A stretch of DNA of 64,000 bases. Source: Anisakis pegreffii. Its lineage: Eukaryota > Nematoda > Chromadorea > Rhabditida > Anisakidae. Location of the stretch: assembly GCA_035041965.1 (NCBI GenBank), contig JAPYMA010000758.1:248001-312000 (forward strand). The letters run 5' to 3'. Each line of letters opens with the position of its first letter. The first letter of the stretch is position 1. The notes beneath the pieces were generated by a model. It ran no database searches, had not been told where the DNA came from, and was given only the letters and a program-made list of their open reading frames with translations. Made by a program: the position numbers and the translations under genes. Shown in pieces: positions 37,961-50,229 of the stretch.

Positions 37961-39850
37961 GAAAAAGGGAAAACGTTGACCATTACATTCGAGCGTCTGG
38001 TTCTTTAAAAAAATCAAGTTTTCCCGCTGAGAAGAATCATCCTAACAGGATGCTAAAAAACTGAAAAGAAACCCATCATGCCTGAAAATAAAACGGTGAA
38101 GTGAAGAATGCTTTTCGCGTTATGATTTTTCGAGACAATCTTAGCAGCAAACATTGATTATTTTTTTCATAAGTTAATTTTCATTAACCTGTTAAGAAAT
38201 TCTTTGATAAGAAATTCTTTTGTGAACAAAACAAAAGAATATTAAGAAAATAAAACGGTTGCAAAAAGCGCAACGAAATGACGATCTAAATTGTCGAGAT
38301 AGATTACGAAGTAATGCTGCAGTAAATACGGATGGATGATAAGGCACGATTCGTTAATGACACAGTCATTTTGCGTTGGAGACATAAAAGATCGACACAA
38401 TCGAGTTTCTGACGGTATGTTCATCAATTTGAAATCATCTTTTAAAGCGCATGCAGCGGAACAATCGAAAATTCGTTTATTTGTCAGGGATATGAAACAA
38501 ACTCTATGAATCACGCATGTGTAGGTGTGTGACGAGTTCTTGTTTGAACGGTATCTAGCAATTATGAACAACAGAACGACAAAAACTGAATCACTGAAAC
38601 GAACAACCGGTAGGTAATAAACATTGGTGTGATGAGTAAAGAATTCATCGGTTTGACACAATTGTCGTTGAACGAATTGTTCGAACAAAGTAATGCTATC
38701 GTAAATAGCACCACCTTACTAATTTTTTCCAAGTTTGTTCAGTGACTCAAAATTTTCGAATGATCAATACAGCAGGTATTTCAGTGCAAAAAGTAAGGTT
38801 CACACAAACTTTTTGAGTATGAAGAGATTGTTGAATGACTGACCTCATCGCGTGGATCGATGAAAGAAAACAGACGAAAGTATGGATTATAAACAACATG
38901 AAGCATTTAAGAGTGAGCAACCTACTAGCAACAACAATAGCGCATTTGATAAGTCATTCGACCGAATCAATTATGACGGGAATGAATCACTTCTGAAATG
39001 CATGAAGTAATGAGTGAATTTGATGAATTTCAATCATTAGCTGTATGTGTATGTATTAGATGTGTAACAATGAAGCAAAACCAATAAATAACATTGTTGA
39101 AGTAAACCTTAAAGCAGTTGATGAACCAAAAATAACAATATGCTTTCAAATGTTTGAGAAAAACACCACAGATGCCTTATTTCCGACTTTTACTCTATTG
39201 TTTGAATGATTCATCTCCACTATACAAATCTTTTTGAATAAAGATAAGCGTTTATACTGATCGTTAATTGCACCATTAAGTTCGAGTCAGTTCATCTTTA
39301 AATTCCTTATTTAGTTTATAAATTTATGAAATGATCGATCGATCACTTGTAACGTGTCAATATCGAACATTGGATGCACTCAGTGGTACGGTAGAGGATC
39401 TTGCTCAATATTTATGTAAGGAAGGATATTATTCAACATTTTCGAAATTGAACAGTTTTTTTTGGTGACTTCCACCCATTTTATTTGCAAATATACGATA
39501 TTATTAGTTTCATAGAGCTTGTGACTAGACTGAATTGAGAGTCATCAAGAACTGAAAAGTGTTGATTAACATTTGATTAGCTTGTGAGTACATTGAATTA
39601 AGAATCATACAACTGATTAAAATTAACATCTGCAAATAAATTACGAATGTGATCATTCGACCAACTTACATTGTTGATCTTATTGATTCAATAAAACGAG
39701 ATTTTATAAGTATTACATAATGGCGAAATGCCTATTACGATTGTCCCTCATCCCATTTTGATAGCAACGAGTAAATCAGGACGTTTGCGAGTGCGTGGTG
39801 TGCTAAGCATCCGCATCATGCTGCGCAAGTTCTAGCCCACTGGGCATACA

Positions 39851-39900
39851 TCACGTCATCGTGCGTCACATCATTCATGCATGCACGCATTCTCACGTCA
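39851..39900. promoter_or_regulatory. Two TCACGTCA (CRE/UPRE-like) sites in a GC-rich island
   Basis: Identical TCACGTCA octamers at 39851-39858 and 39893-39900, exactly 42 bases apart, with GTGCGTCAC between them. The reverse, TGACGTGA, fits the core bound by CREB/ATF factors and by XBP-1 (TGACGTG). The island (about 39770-39905) stands out from AT-rich flanks, 1.9 kb upstream of the acid phosphatase start. All three forward frames are partly open, so a coding role is not excluded. Confidence 0.3.
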
Positions 39901-40696
39901 TAGGATGCTTCGACTTATTTGCGAATAAACAACATCCATGTCTCACGAATAATCTCATACTCTTCTAGTGATTACAGATAATGCACACGCTCTTCTCAGT
40001 GAACTTTACAACGCTCTTTCATGAACGCGTACGCTCGATAACTTATTCTTCCGGTTCATTACTTGAATATTTGCTCTTTGTTACAGCAAGTGTTGAAAAG
40101 CATCTCATCAACATGGACAATTGTTAACATTCACTCAGCTTCTCAGCTTTATTCACATAAGCATTTTCATCATCTTAACATTCCTTGTTTTATGCATTAA
40201 TTCACTGCTTTTCATGTCTATCTGCATACTTTATGTAAAAATTTCAACGTTTTCATATCACTGAACGATGAGCAATAAACATGTTGTATGATTCTCATAA
40301 AAGCAACATTTAAACGACAGCCAGTTTGAATGTGAGAGAATACCAGTGAAGCTTATCTGTCTCATGATTAAGCAGCTTAAAATTAGCATTCATTCCATAA
40401 TTCAGCAGATAGAAATTGCGAAAACAGTAAAATCATAAAACACTCCACAACTCTAAACAAACATCTGACGTTGTTTATCGAAACGATTCGAACACCAATT
40501 AAAATTAGCTATCAACCTCAATTTAACTTACATTTATTTTGAACAATATAATTTTGCTGTTCCATGCCAAACAACTCATTACGAATCATGTAAAGTATTT
40601 GGGCAAGTATCTAGTTGTTATTGCTTTACCACACAACATATAAATACGTCATCATGCTTACATCAATTACAGTGAAGCGTGATTATAGCAGCTATG

Positions 40697-40754
<58 letters not shown>
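40697..40754 (+). repeat. (ATA)n microsatellite
   Basis: About 58 bases of uninterrupted ATA/AAT trinucleotide, reading as an Asn run in one frame. Not coding. Confidence 0.97.
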
Positions 40755-40755
<1 letters not shown>

Positions 40756-41521
40756 GTCAGCAAGAAATATTTTCATTCGTTCAAGAATCATCCTACTTTT
40801 GAGGCACACACTGCCATTTCGGTAAAAATCTTCAATTACATTTGCACGAAATATTTTCGTTTTATTATGAGAATGGAATGTGGTTCATAATTAATTTCAC
40901 TGTAGGCAACAATAAAAAATTTCATACTGTTAATGCTATAAATAATAACTGCAACAATAATCCGTGAATTTTAGTGTAAGGTTAATCTGTTTGAACTTTG
41001 TCGAAATGTTGTCTATAAAACAAATAACGGTTAAGAAAAATTAATAACTGCTTCATGCAATAATATTCCTGTACTTTGTTTAAACGCTTGATTGTGACAA
41101 ACGTACATTTAGTACTTTTTCTTTCTTATCCATTTCATGTAGAGCGATATTCAGTGCAATAGGCGATGACGAATGTTAATTAAAAACGAATCAGTCGCGC
41201 TAGAGAAGCTTTATTCAAACTTTTCTGCGTTTAAAACCATCGACAAAGTATGACGATGATGTCTTTTCAAAACGATTTGCATCAAAACAACAATAACAAT
41301 TCAACAAATCATACAAAATATATTCATTCCATTCCACAACGACATCTTTTCATGCTCTTCATTGTACAACAATCGGTGCATCTTCACACAAAACGAATTG
41401 ATTTAGTTGATGCTACTCATTGCTGAAATCATCTAATTTCCAGTGAATTTCATCATTGCCACCGCCTTCTTATCGCGAATTCGAATCAATGCAGTGGCAT
41501 AATCCATTCAAATTGAATAAT

Positions 41522-41634
<113 letters not shown>

Positions 41635-42492
41635 CGTCTTCAAAAAAGTTTTTTTTAAAATATCTTCCTATTCGAATTTGGCTGCTTTTCATAGAATCAA
41701 GCGACGATCCTAGATGAGAATTTAGCCAGAAGCCAGCCAACCGAACGTTGCATATTAGTCAGATATTTTATTTATTGATTGACGAATAACCATTTAGATG
41801 GAGGACGAATGTATTATATAATGTGTACACACTTAGATGAAAAGTACACATCTGGAATAAAAGACTCGTCGTTCTTTTTGCAAATATAAATATTCATATA
41901 AATGTAACGGGGATGAAGAGGAAAACGAACAACAAAATGAAAATAGAACGAAAGAAATGGATGTTAAAAAACAAGAACTTGAATGAAAAAAGGAGCGATT
42001 CGAGCGCCGCTCAATGGTAAGAACATACACGTATGAGTGAATAAGAAAAAAATTATATGGAATAATGCATATATGTATATATACATATAATACGAATGAA
42101 TAAATAAAAATATATGTGAATATCAGGAATAATATGTGCTGAGAGGAGATAAGGTGTGAATGTGGAGCAATAATGATATATGTATATATGAAGACAGATG
42201 ACAGACCCGCTGAGAAATTTTGTTTTTATGACATTTTGTCACATTTTGTTTTGAAAAGAAAAAACAAACCGAAAAGTTTATTCCGATCAAGTTGATTCAA
42301 TTGGAGTGACGAATAATTACCAGTGAATAATAAACTAAACCTTTAAAAAATTTATTTTTTGTTTGTTTCTACGAGTGAATTCAAAAAAAAAAACGTAAAT
42401 GAGCGAGTAAGATATGAGAATAAGGTGATGGATAAATAATGATAAACGAAAACCACGCTCTGAATAGAACTAAATGAACATACATGTAAGGG

Positions 42493-42911
42493 TGCGACAA
42501 AGGAACCATCCGTGTGCGTCAGTTGATCCCCGTCGTAAGTGGGGAAAAATCAAACAAATCCACTTATGAGCATTCATCAGCTTTCGATCAAAACAAAACG
42601 TTTCAGTTATGGTCAGCTTAAAATTTTAAGATGTCTGAAACTGGTCATATAAAAATATTGTTCTCGTTAGATTGCAGCCAATCCCATTGCTAATATAAAA
42701 TTTCGCCACATGAATCTAAATGAATGCACAAATTTGCTTTTAAGATAAAGAATGATTCCAGAGTGATGGCTCCTCATCAATCACAATAATTCTGTCGTAC
42801 TTGGCCGTTGCCACTTTAAATTTTGGTGCTCAAAACAGCGACATGAGCAACGCAAACTTCAAGTGGCAAGCACTATCAACACAACACGGCACACGAATGG
42901 CTGCATGATCC
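42493..42911 (+). CDS. Weak candidate: 3' end of an unknown plus-strand gene (two exons)
   Basis: After a TGTAAG acceptor, about 42493-42536 reads CDKGTIRVRQLIPV up to a GTAAGT donor in phase 0. A GATTCCAG acceptor at about 42760 then opens a frame in the same phase: SDGSSSITIILSYLAVATLN, then FGAQNSDMSNANFKWQALST, stopping with TGA near 42911. Both pieces are GC-richer than their flanks, as real exons are elsewhere in this window. I do not recognise the protein and found no upstream exons. The second piece overlaps a strong hairpin, so the openness may be incidental. Confidence 0.25.
42808..42869. ncRNA. Pre-miRNA-like hairpin (candidate)
   Basis: TTGCCACTT at 42808-42816 pairs with AAGTGGCAA at 42861-42869. 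Inside, AA/TT and TTT/AAA pairs, a small bulge and GCTCA/TGAGC continue the stem, around an 11-base loop (AAACAGCGACA). The size (62 bases), the mismatch pattern and the loop resemble an animal miRNA precursor. Either strand could be the transcribed one. I do not recognise the arm sequences as a known miRNA. Confidence 0.3.
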
Positions 42912-43926
42912 TTTGTACCTCATTCGACAGATAGATAGATACCTATACAATATTACTAATCTACATATAAAGTAAGCGCATTTACCTAAAGTCTAGTAGT
43001 CGATTATAATGATTGCCTTATATGCATCTCTGAAATGTACAGAATATATGTATATGCGAATGAGAGGCACTTAGACTCATAGAGGGCAGAAAGGCAACAA
43101 AAGCCATCGACAACACGGTGAAGGAAGGAAAAGCGGTGAAAAATATGGGATATCATACATATACACATAATGATAGTGATAATATGGATCACATAGATAT
43201 CGAGCCGTGTAGGAAGGCTGTTAGGCTAAAAAAAAGAAAAAAATTTAGTTGAATGAAAGGTGCGCTTTGAAGATGCAATTCGTTAGGTCGCTATAAATAT
43301 ATGAGGCAAGCCTAATGTGATATGTTCTTCAACGCTTTGAGCTATGAAAGTGCAGTTTGAAATCGCTATGAAATGTTTCTTTTAGTCGGAGATGCTCGTA
43401 GCATTAGTATAAAGTATTATCATTGAAATAAAAAGGAATGAATAAACGAAAAATAGCCAGCACTTCCCTTATAAAGAATCAGAGCGCATATATATGGGAC
43501 ACAGATATGATATGAGAGATTAAAATCAGAATCTAATCAACTGATTCAGTTATGATAATCAATTTGTTTCAACTGAGTGCAGCATAACATAATAAAAGTA
43601 ATTATGAATAATAATAAAGTTGAAAAGTTTGTCAAATAAATAAATAATATTGTGAATATAATAAAATATTATATAAAGCATTTCGCCGTAGATACGTTGT
43701 TAATTGGTTATATACTGTAATAATTGAATAAAATTCATATTGTTGATGTAGAATAAGAAAAAGATGATGCTCGTTTTAAAGAGATATGAGGTTTTTTTGA
43801 TATAGCATATAAAATACACATAATAGTAAATGATGACAATTATTTTTTCAAAAAATGAAAGTTAATTGGACCCGACAAAGAGTAGAACAGTGTAGTGACT
43901 AGTTAATATGAACGCTTGATTATTGT

Positions 43927-46528
43927 TTATACAACTGGTATCCAATAAGAAGCATTTGGTGGAAGATAGAGTAAGGTCTGGCGAGGCGTATGACCACAAA
44001 ATCCACCCATACAACTTTGATGATAATACATATTCACTGATAGCTGATAGGCGAGACGATCGACCATCGCTAGGGTTTGACGTCGTTCATGCGACATCAG
44101 ACATACCGTGCTTTCACTGATCACTCGATACAAAAGCAATAAATAATCGTATTTTTGCTGCAAGGATTTGTTGAGTGCAATCTAGGTAATATGTTTCGAT
44201 AAGTTCAATTGCAAAACGAGAAGCATTTAACAGTAATTAAAAAGCATGTTGAAAAACGGACAACAAGAAGATCGATTATACCTGATCTTGTGTACCAAAA
44301 TGATTATCGAGATAAGCCCTCAATTTTACTTCTTGACTGTTCACATCGGGGAAATCAATGAAGAAACGTGAACACATATATCGTTCAAAAAGGCGACATT
44401 TATTTGGCCTAGCAGCCTTATAGCCACGTGTTAACAAATGACAATATTTCAGTAGGCCACCTCCTCGGATCTCTTCAGGTCTCCTTGTATCAATGAGTCG
44501 TTCATTGAGATGCTGTAAAGCCTGTAAACATTGATGAATTGATTGTTTGCAACAACAGTCGAATTCAATCTATCGATTGCCTTGTTTATGTACAATTTCA
44601 ACCGATACAGTTTGAAATATGAAAGTACACCACAGAATTGACCCATTTCAAATGAAATAAATTCAAAAATCCTATTCAATATTGAGTTCGTAAGTAAAGA
44701 TGTGAAATCCATTCTTGCATAGGCTGGTATGTTCAACTGAATCTGAATTGAGTAATCCTTTTCTCAAATTTCTCCACTAGTTTTCATTGATAAAAACAAA
44801 CTGATAAAATAACTAAAGTGTGAGAATACGACAATCGAATCGAGCAAATAATACACTCTTTGCGTTGCGCTTCACTAGTGAAACAAAGGATGGCAATCAT
44901 CTGTAAAGCAATAACACTTACTTTATTAATGTCACCGAACATGCTCTCAGCGGTGACAATCGGCTTCGGATGATCCGGCCTATCAAGTAAAACGTCAAGA
45001 GTTATTTGAAAACTGTCGACACTAAACTCGAATTGACGACGCATTCTGTCAACGAATTTCAATTCGATGCATCGCCCGAAATCGTTATGCAATGAGAATA
45101 ATGACCAGCGGTCACCATCTGACACTTTCACCATTTTACGTATGTAAATATCTTTCAATGTGTCAGCTGAGATTTTCTCTTTGTTGGTTGAATCGGGCAT
45201 CAGTTGCACTAATGCATTGAAAACCGCAACTCTTACCTGAATATGTTATTCGATTTGAAAAATTTAATTGACACTCACAATCAGTGTTAGATAAAATGAT
45301 ATCATTCACTTGAATGACTATCACTTCAAATAGCAATTTTTGGTAAGAAATACTGAAATTAAAAACAGTTATTATGAATAATAAATACTTTTCTTTGTTT
45401 GATCCTTATTCATAATCATTGCAAACTATTTACTGGGATTGTTCTTTGAAATGATGATAGAACACTCACTTTTTCAAAGCTATCTTCTCCTTCGAAGCTC
45501 ATCGGAAAAATCAAATCGAGATCGGAATATGCAAATTCTTCGGTGGCAACCACATAAGATGCAGCACCACCATTCATTTTGACGTGTTTAGGGCCAATGC
45601 CAGCCGCGTAAAGACTGTCGCGAACACACACGATAAGGTCGTGTAGACGTAATCTTAACGTCGGGAAATTTCCCCTGCCGTGAATTTCGACCTGTTCGTT
45701 CAACACCGAACGAAGTCTTTGTACCTTAATCAATTGTTTGGGTGGTTTGGACGTTAGATGACTTTGGAAAAATTTATAGAAATAAATAATGGCGTTTGCC
45801 TGCAGGTAAAAGATTGTGATAAACGAAAGCCACAGGAGAACTGAAATATTTCGCGAGTTTTGCTTTTAAAATGCATGGTACATGAAGGTGCGATTCTAAA
45901 CGATAAATGAAACGTCACACTTCTTCTGAAGATGAAGCCTTCGTATTGTCAGCTTTTTTAATTCACTTCTTTTTTCTTTTGTTCAAACGTAATTTCATAA
46001 TCTCTCTAAGTAATAGTCATCAGATCATCGATACCGCACTGATATTATTACGTCAAAACGCATTGAAAATTTCAAAAGAGGACAAATATTTTGAAAGTTA
46101 TCGTCGCAAAACACTATGAATTTAATTATGTGATGAATATGACTAGGATAATTTCGTATGCGATGCAATTAAAGGAATGAAAATAAACCAACTGAAGTGA
46201 ATCGCTAATGTCATAATCGTTTCGATAAAAGCTAACAAAACAAATTTAAATGTATAGAGTATAAGAAAAGAAAATTAACCTGCTCAGAGTTGAGTTCAGT
46301 TGTGCTCATGAGTGAATATATCTGAGAGCTGCCCTCCGCATTCATCTTTGAAGCAGCAGCTAAACTAGATGATGGATTGAGCTGAAATTGTTGATCGATA
46401 TATAAGGTAAGTAAATTCAAGCGTTTAGCAAATGTAACAATTAGGCGCAATTGATATCACAACGATGCAATAATTAGGTGCACAATCATGCTTACCGTTC
46501 TTTGTTTACAAAGTAGGGGTTTGCGCAT
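43927..46528 (-). CDS. TENT5: TENT5/FAM46 non-canonical poly(A) polymerase
   Basis: TENT5 proteins are nucleotidyltransferases that add poly(A) to selected mRNAs, in mammals often those of secreted proteins. Six exons, 46528-46496, 46381-46280, 45724-45470, 45236-44922, 44521-44282 and 44157-43927, give 391 residues, the usual size. The catalytic signature is intact: NGGAASYV (residues 96-103), and [10 protein letters not shown] with Asp113 and Asp115; a third acidic residue is probably Asp193 in ELKFVD. Other family blocks are [83 protein letters not shown] and HERRQTLA. The exon 3 border was set at ATTAAG so that NSEQ joins [10 protein letters not shown], as in relatives (DQVRRLDSVL); a longer open stretch upstream has a CTGCAG acceptor and is the alternative. 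The 45 residues of exons 1-2 are less certain. Confidence 0.95.
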
Positions 46529-46537
46529 GATACAATG

Positions 46538-46539
46538 CT
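46538..46539 (-). other. Possible trans-splice acceptor of TENT5
   Basis: Minus strand GCTAAACAG ends 9 bases before the proposed ATG at 46528. Its pyrimidine tract is poor compared with the other sites. Confidence 0.25.
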
Positions 46540-46579
46540 GTTTAGCAGCAGAAAAACGTCGCGTAAAATTTTGACGATG

Positions 46580-46869
46580 AAGCAATAGCAGCAATCCAAA
46601 TTAGTGCCTTTCTTCGATCAACAGCACCGGAGACCGAAGCTAGCGATCAATGGCTCCAGGCAAACTACCAGCTGATGTTAACGCTCTCTTCGCTGCGCTT
46701 CACTTCTCTACGCTCTCAAAGCGAATTCGATCTCTATGCAACTCGGAATCGTCTCATTCTCTTCATTCACATTAAATTATCATTACTTCTTATTGGTACC
46801 GCCCTATGCGATATGCCAGCGGCAAACGTATCTGCCCACGCAGAGATTTGCAGATGAATGGTTGTTTGG
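46580..46869 (-). promoter_or_regulatory. GC-richer region upstream of TENT5, probable promoter / 5' UTR
   Basis: Directly upstream of the TENT5 start, composition rises (CACCGGAGACCGAAGC, CTCTTCGCTGCGCTTC). On the minus strand it has repeated GAGAG/GCGAAGAG units at about 46680-46725. Open frames here have no recognised homology. The promoter role is inferred from position. Confidence 0.35.
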
Positions 46870-47410
46870 TTTGTGGGACGAGGGGATAGTTGTGAATATA
46901 TCATTAGATGTAGGTTATATTATTCTTATGGGATTCTTGTAAGGAATTTATGAAATTAAAGTGCATCATCCGTTTGATATTAGCAATCGCGTATTGCTTG
47001 CAGATCAAATGATTATTCATTTTGAGCAGCACACAAAATATTAAACGTCAGTCGTCGTCAGGAAGGTGGAATGGAGGATGATAAACGAAATTTTAGTGAA
47101 TTAGACAAAGTGAAGAGCCTAATGACAGATAGATAGATACAATCTTATTTAAAAAATACGCTGAGCACATAGCTTTTCCACCACTATCAATTAACTTTGT
47201 TATTTCCGAAAGAGTCCCGAAAGAAGCCCTGAAGATGCAACGTAACCGTAACTTAGCAAACACCTACATACTTACAACATCATTTGTTGGCTTATCAAAA
47301 AAGAAATGTACTTATTTGAAGTAATGATATAATCTATGAACTAAATGTTAATCAATGTGAATATGAATTTTTATAAATCAAATAACTCTGAAGAAATATC
47401 TTAAAGGAAC

Positions 47411-47510
47411 ATTATTATCAATGATAATGATAATGATAATAATAATAATGATAATAATAATAATGATAATAATAATAATAACAATAATAATAGTAATAAT
47501 AATAATAATA
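47411..47510. repeat. (AAT/GAT)n low-complexity tract
   Basis: About 100 bases of AAT and GAT trinucleotides, reading as Leu/Ser runs on the minus strand. Simple repeat, not coding. Confidence 0.95.
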
Positions 47511-47779
47511 GCGTTAATCGTTCGAATAAATGTGTGAATGAAGACGAAACGGAAACGAAAATGAAACGTCTAAAGTGTAAACAAAGTAGAATGGTTAAAC
47601 GATGTACGTTGTTCACCATCAACAAAAAAGAATAAAAATAAGTTATTTATTAATGAGTGTAACTAATAAACGATTGACTACTGAACAGCAGTTGGTGGAA
47701 TGATCGCGTATGATCATCATCAACCCTGTTCTTTTTTTGATCAACACAATCATTCACTGTTTATTCACGCACTTGGATT

Positions 47780-48052
47780 ATGGACATCTCGACGTCGTCA
47801 CCTCTCATCGAAAATCTATTCGAAGTGAGGTGATCACCGCTGACTACAATCAGTGTTATCACATGCTGAGAGATATTTGAAAATATGGAATGATTGATAC
47901 TTTCGTTATTCAATCAAATCCTGCTCTTTTCGGCGAATGAATTGCACAAAGCTATCAATAATACTTCACCACATTTGTTTCATTGTTTTCAGTTATTCAC
48001 TCGCATATTCGCTTCGTTGGTTAGCGAGTTTTGGAAAGAGGATACACCGTAG
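47780..48052 (+). CDS. Weak candidate: two-exon 34-residue microprotein
   Basis: Exon 47780-47824 starts MDISTSSPLIENLFE and ends at a GTGAGG donor in phase 0. After a 168-base intron ending CATTGTTTTCAG, exon 47993-48052 continues LFTRIFASLVSEFWKEDTP, then TAG. The joined product would have a 20-residue hydrophobic or amphipathic helix across the junction with acidic ends. Both exons are GC-richer than their surroundings. An alternative donor (AGGTGATC, phase 2) would read the second exon in another frame for 40 residues. No family recognised. Confidence 0.3.
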
Positions 48053-49374
48053 GATTGATTGTCACGAAAACAAGGCAAACGGACTGAACTGCATCAAAAT
48101 AATCTGCTTGCACACATGAATTTCAAATGCAAACAACAATTCTGTGAGGAGTGAGCAAGAAAAAATTTGGAAGCAACTGGAAAACTGAGCAAATGGTGTG
48201 AAAAGATAAAACATTTCTTATCGAAAAAACGATAATGCTTGATATGAAAGCGTTAAAAAGTTAATCAAGAAAAAACAATAAGAAGAAAGAAATGACGATG
48301 ATGATCGTCAAAATTCGGAAGCAAATGAAATAAAAAAGCACTTTTAAAGTTTGTTGAGAACAACACCATTTTCGTATTTACACGTACTTGTGGTATAGCG
48401 TCATTTAATTCAGCTTATAAATTGTGTACGGAAAACAACGACCACGCAATAAGAGGAAGAAAGAGAGCTGAACAAAACGAAGTGGATGGTGTGCGATTTC
48501 TGTTTAACGAAACGACATTCATGCTTCATACGGCTGCAGTATGAGCGAATCAAGTGACGCACTACGCTTGATTGTCACATTCAGCACAAGATATCATTCG
48601 GTTTTATTATTTCACAAACATTCGGTTGTCCATATACGTTATGAAAACAACATTATATAATGTAAAACATTACAATAGCACCTAATCCAATATGCACACT
48701 TTATCATTGGTTTGTGATCAGTAATATCATGCTGGATTAACGATGAATTGTGAACAGGAATACATTCCCGTTGATAACATTTTATTCACTATTTGATTTC
48801 AACCAAAAGTCGATCATTCAAAAATGCACATGTCACAGCGAACATCGTATTTTATAAAAATTTCAAAATCTTAAAACAAAAACAAAACTCTTTTTTATGC
48901 ATTCCAAAACCCTGATGCATCTTGTGCATATCATTTCTGAATGGCTAAACTTATAGGTTAATAGCAAAAACAACTGCACTGATTAATTACACTTTATCAA
49001 CAACAGAAATTCCGTATTGGATTTATCACTAAAGTGAAATTATACAGAAGCAAACTTTTGTGGTAGATACAATACATACGAAGGTTGTGTGCATATTTGT
49101 TAGTTATTTGTTCCTATGAAACACTGAACATGACAAATCACTTTAAAATGCATAATTATACAAAGTAATGTGGCTTCTTGATGACGAATCAATGAACAAA
49201 ATGTTTTAATTCATCTTAAAAAATCTTTTTCATCTTTTCTTTAAATAAACTTTCCCAAGCGTTTAATCAAAGCGCTCGCATGAAACAGAAAATCCACAAC
49301 TACCTTTCAGCTAAAGCGCCTAATTCATCAGAAGAGCATTCCCAAATTTTGTTTTGAAAGCATCTCCTATATTT

Positions 49375-49578
49375 TTACAACCCGTGAAGCATTTCATCTA
49401 ATATTTTACTGACAAAGGATGTTAGTTCTGGCAGGAAAGAATGATCAGTGAGAAGATCAGTAATATGAGGCAGATTCGTGTAGATGAACTCTATCGTGCT
49501 AGAACAATTATCCTGCGAAAAGTCATCAAAAATTAATGACATTGAATGATGCATCAAAAAACCCTTCGAGGTGTTCAT
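49375..49578 (-). CDS. Weak candidate: small intronless ORF, 67 residues
   Basis: An ATG frame runs from 49578 to the stop at 49375, and a GATATTTCAG acceptor ends about 17 bases upstream of the ATG. All three frames stop immediately after that acceptor except the ATG one, so the acceptor could only serve trans-splicing. The product is acidic and helical-looking (FIYTNLPHITDLLTDHSFLP, then FVSKILDEML), with no signal peptide. No family recognised. Confidence 0.3.
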   Translation of the reverse strand: MNTSKGFLMHHSMSLIFDDFSQDNCSSTIEFIYTNLPHITDLLTDHSFLPELTSFVSKILDEMLHGL

Positions 49579-50229
49579 GTCCGCATTTCAATCACTGAAA
49601 TATCGAAATTTTCGTGCGATGCAAAACTTTTGTTAAGCAGATTACAGACGATTAAATAATAATAATCGCTAAATGCCGTGTCTTAATTGGATGGATTTGG
49701 AATGACTGAAACATATGAAAGGAATGTTGGAGATGTATAATAATGACGAAACAAACGAGAAATGAAGAAAAATTTGTTGAATGATGTCATATCACTGCTT
49801 TGTTGTGTGTGCTGACATTTGCGACACTGACCAGATCCTAGCTATAGCCAACTGATTCCGTTCTCCTCATTCAGTCGCACTGCTTTTTGCCACCGGCATT
49901 CATACACTCACCTATTGCTTAACGCACAGATAGACATAGTTGTATAACATACTCATTCCTCTCACATTATGTTCTACTTAGCATCATCAATCCCTCAAAA
50001 ATGAAACTGAGCTATCTAAGAATTCTTTCAGTATTGTCCTTTCATACAATCCATAGCTCAATCCACACAGTTTTCATTCAATTTCTTACCCTTCTTATGC
50101 ATTTATCGTCTCCTCAAGTTTTCATATCTTATTTTCCAAACCCAATAATATACACTTAAGAAAGTCAAGTAAATGCATTAATCTGTGATTCACTTCTTCC
50201 TCAGTAATCATTTTTGCAAAGCTCATTAT

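Larger units (their letters stand above)
46870..50229. other. Intergenic region with two small-gene candidates
   Basis: AT-rich. An AAT/GAT tract lies at 47411-47510. Candidate small genes are at 47780-48052 (plus) and 49375-49578 (minus), listed separately. A 35-codon minus-strand frame at 50226-50122 (starts MSFAKMITEEEVNHRLMH) abuts the mariner but cannot be joined to anything. No recognised gene. Confidence 0.45.

Noticed and set aside
38242..38688. 148-codon open frame on the minus strand
   Set aside because: It has no ATG before codon 89, no exon borders and no recognisable family; a frame of this length is only mildly unexpected at this base composition.
45725..45808. Upstream extension of TENT5 exon 3 to a CTGCAG acceptor
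   Set aside because: Frame is open, but the added residues break alignment with the family; the ATTAAG border joins NSEQ to VQRLRSVL as in relatives. Kept as an alternative isoform.
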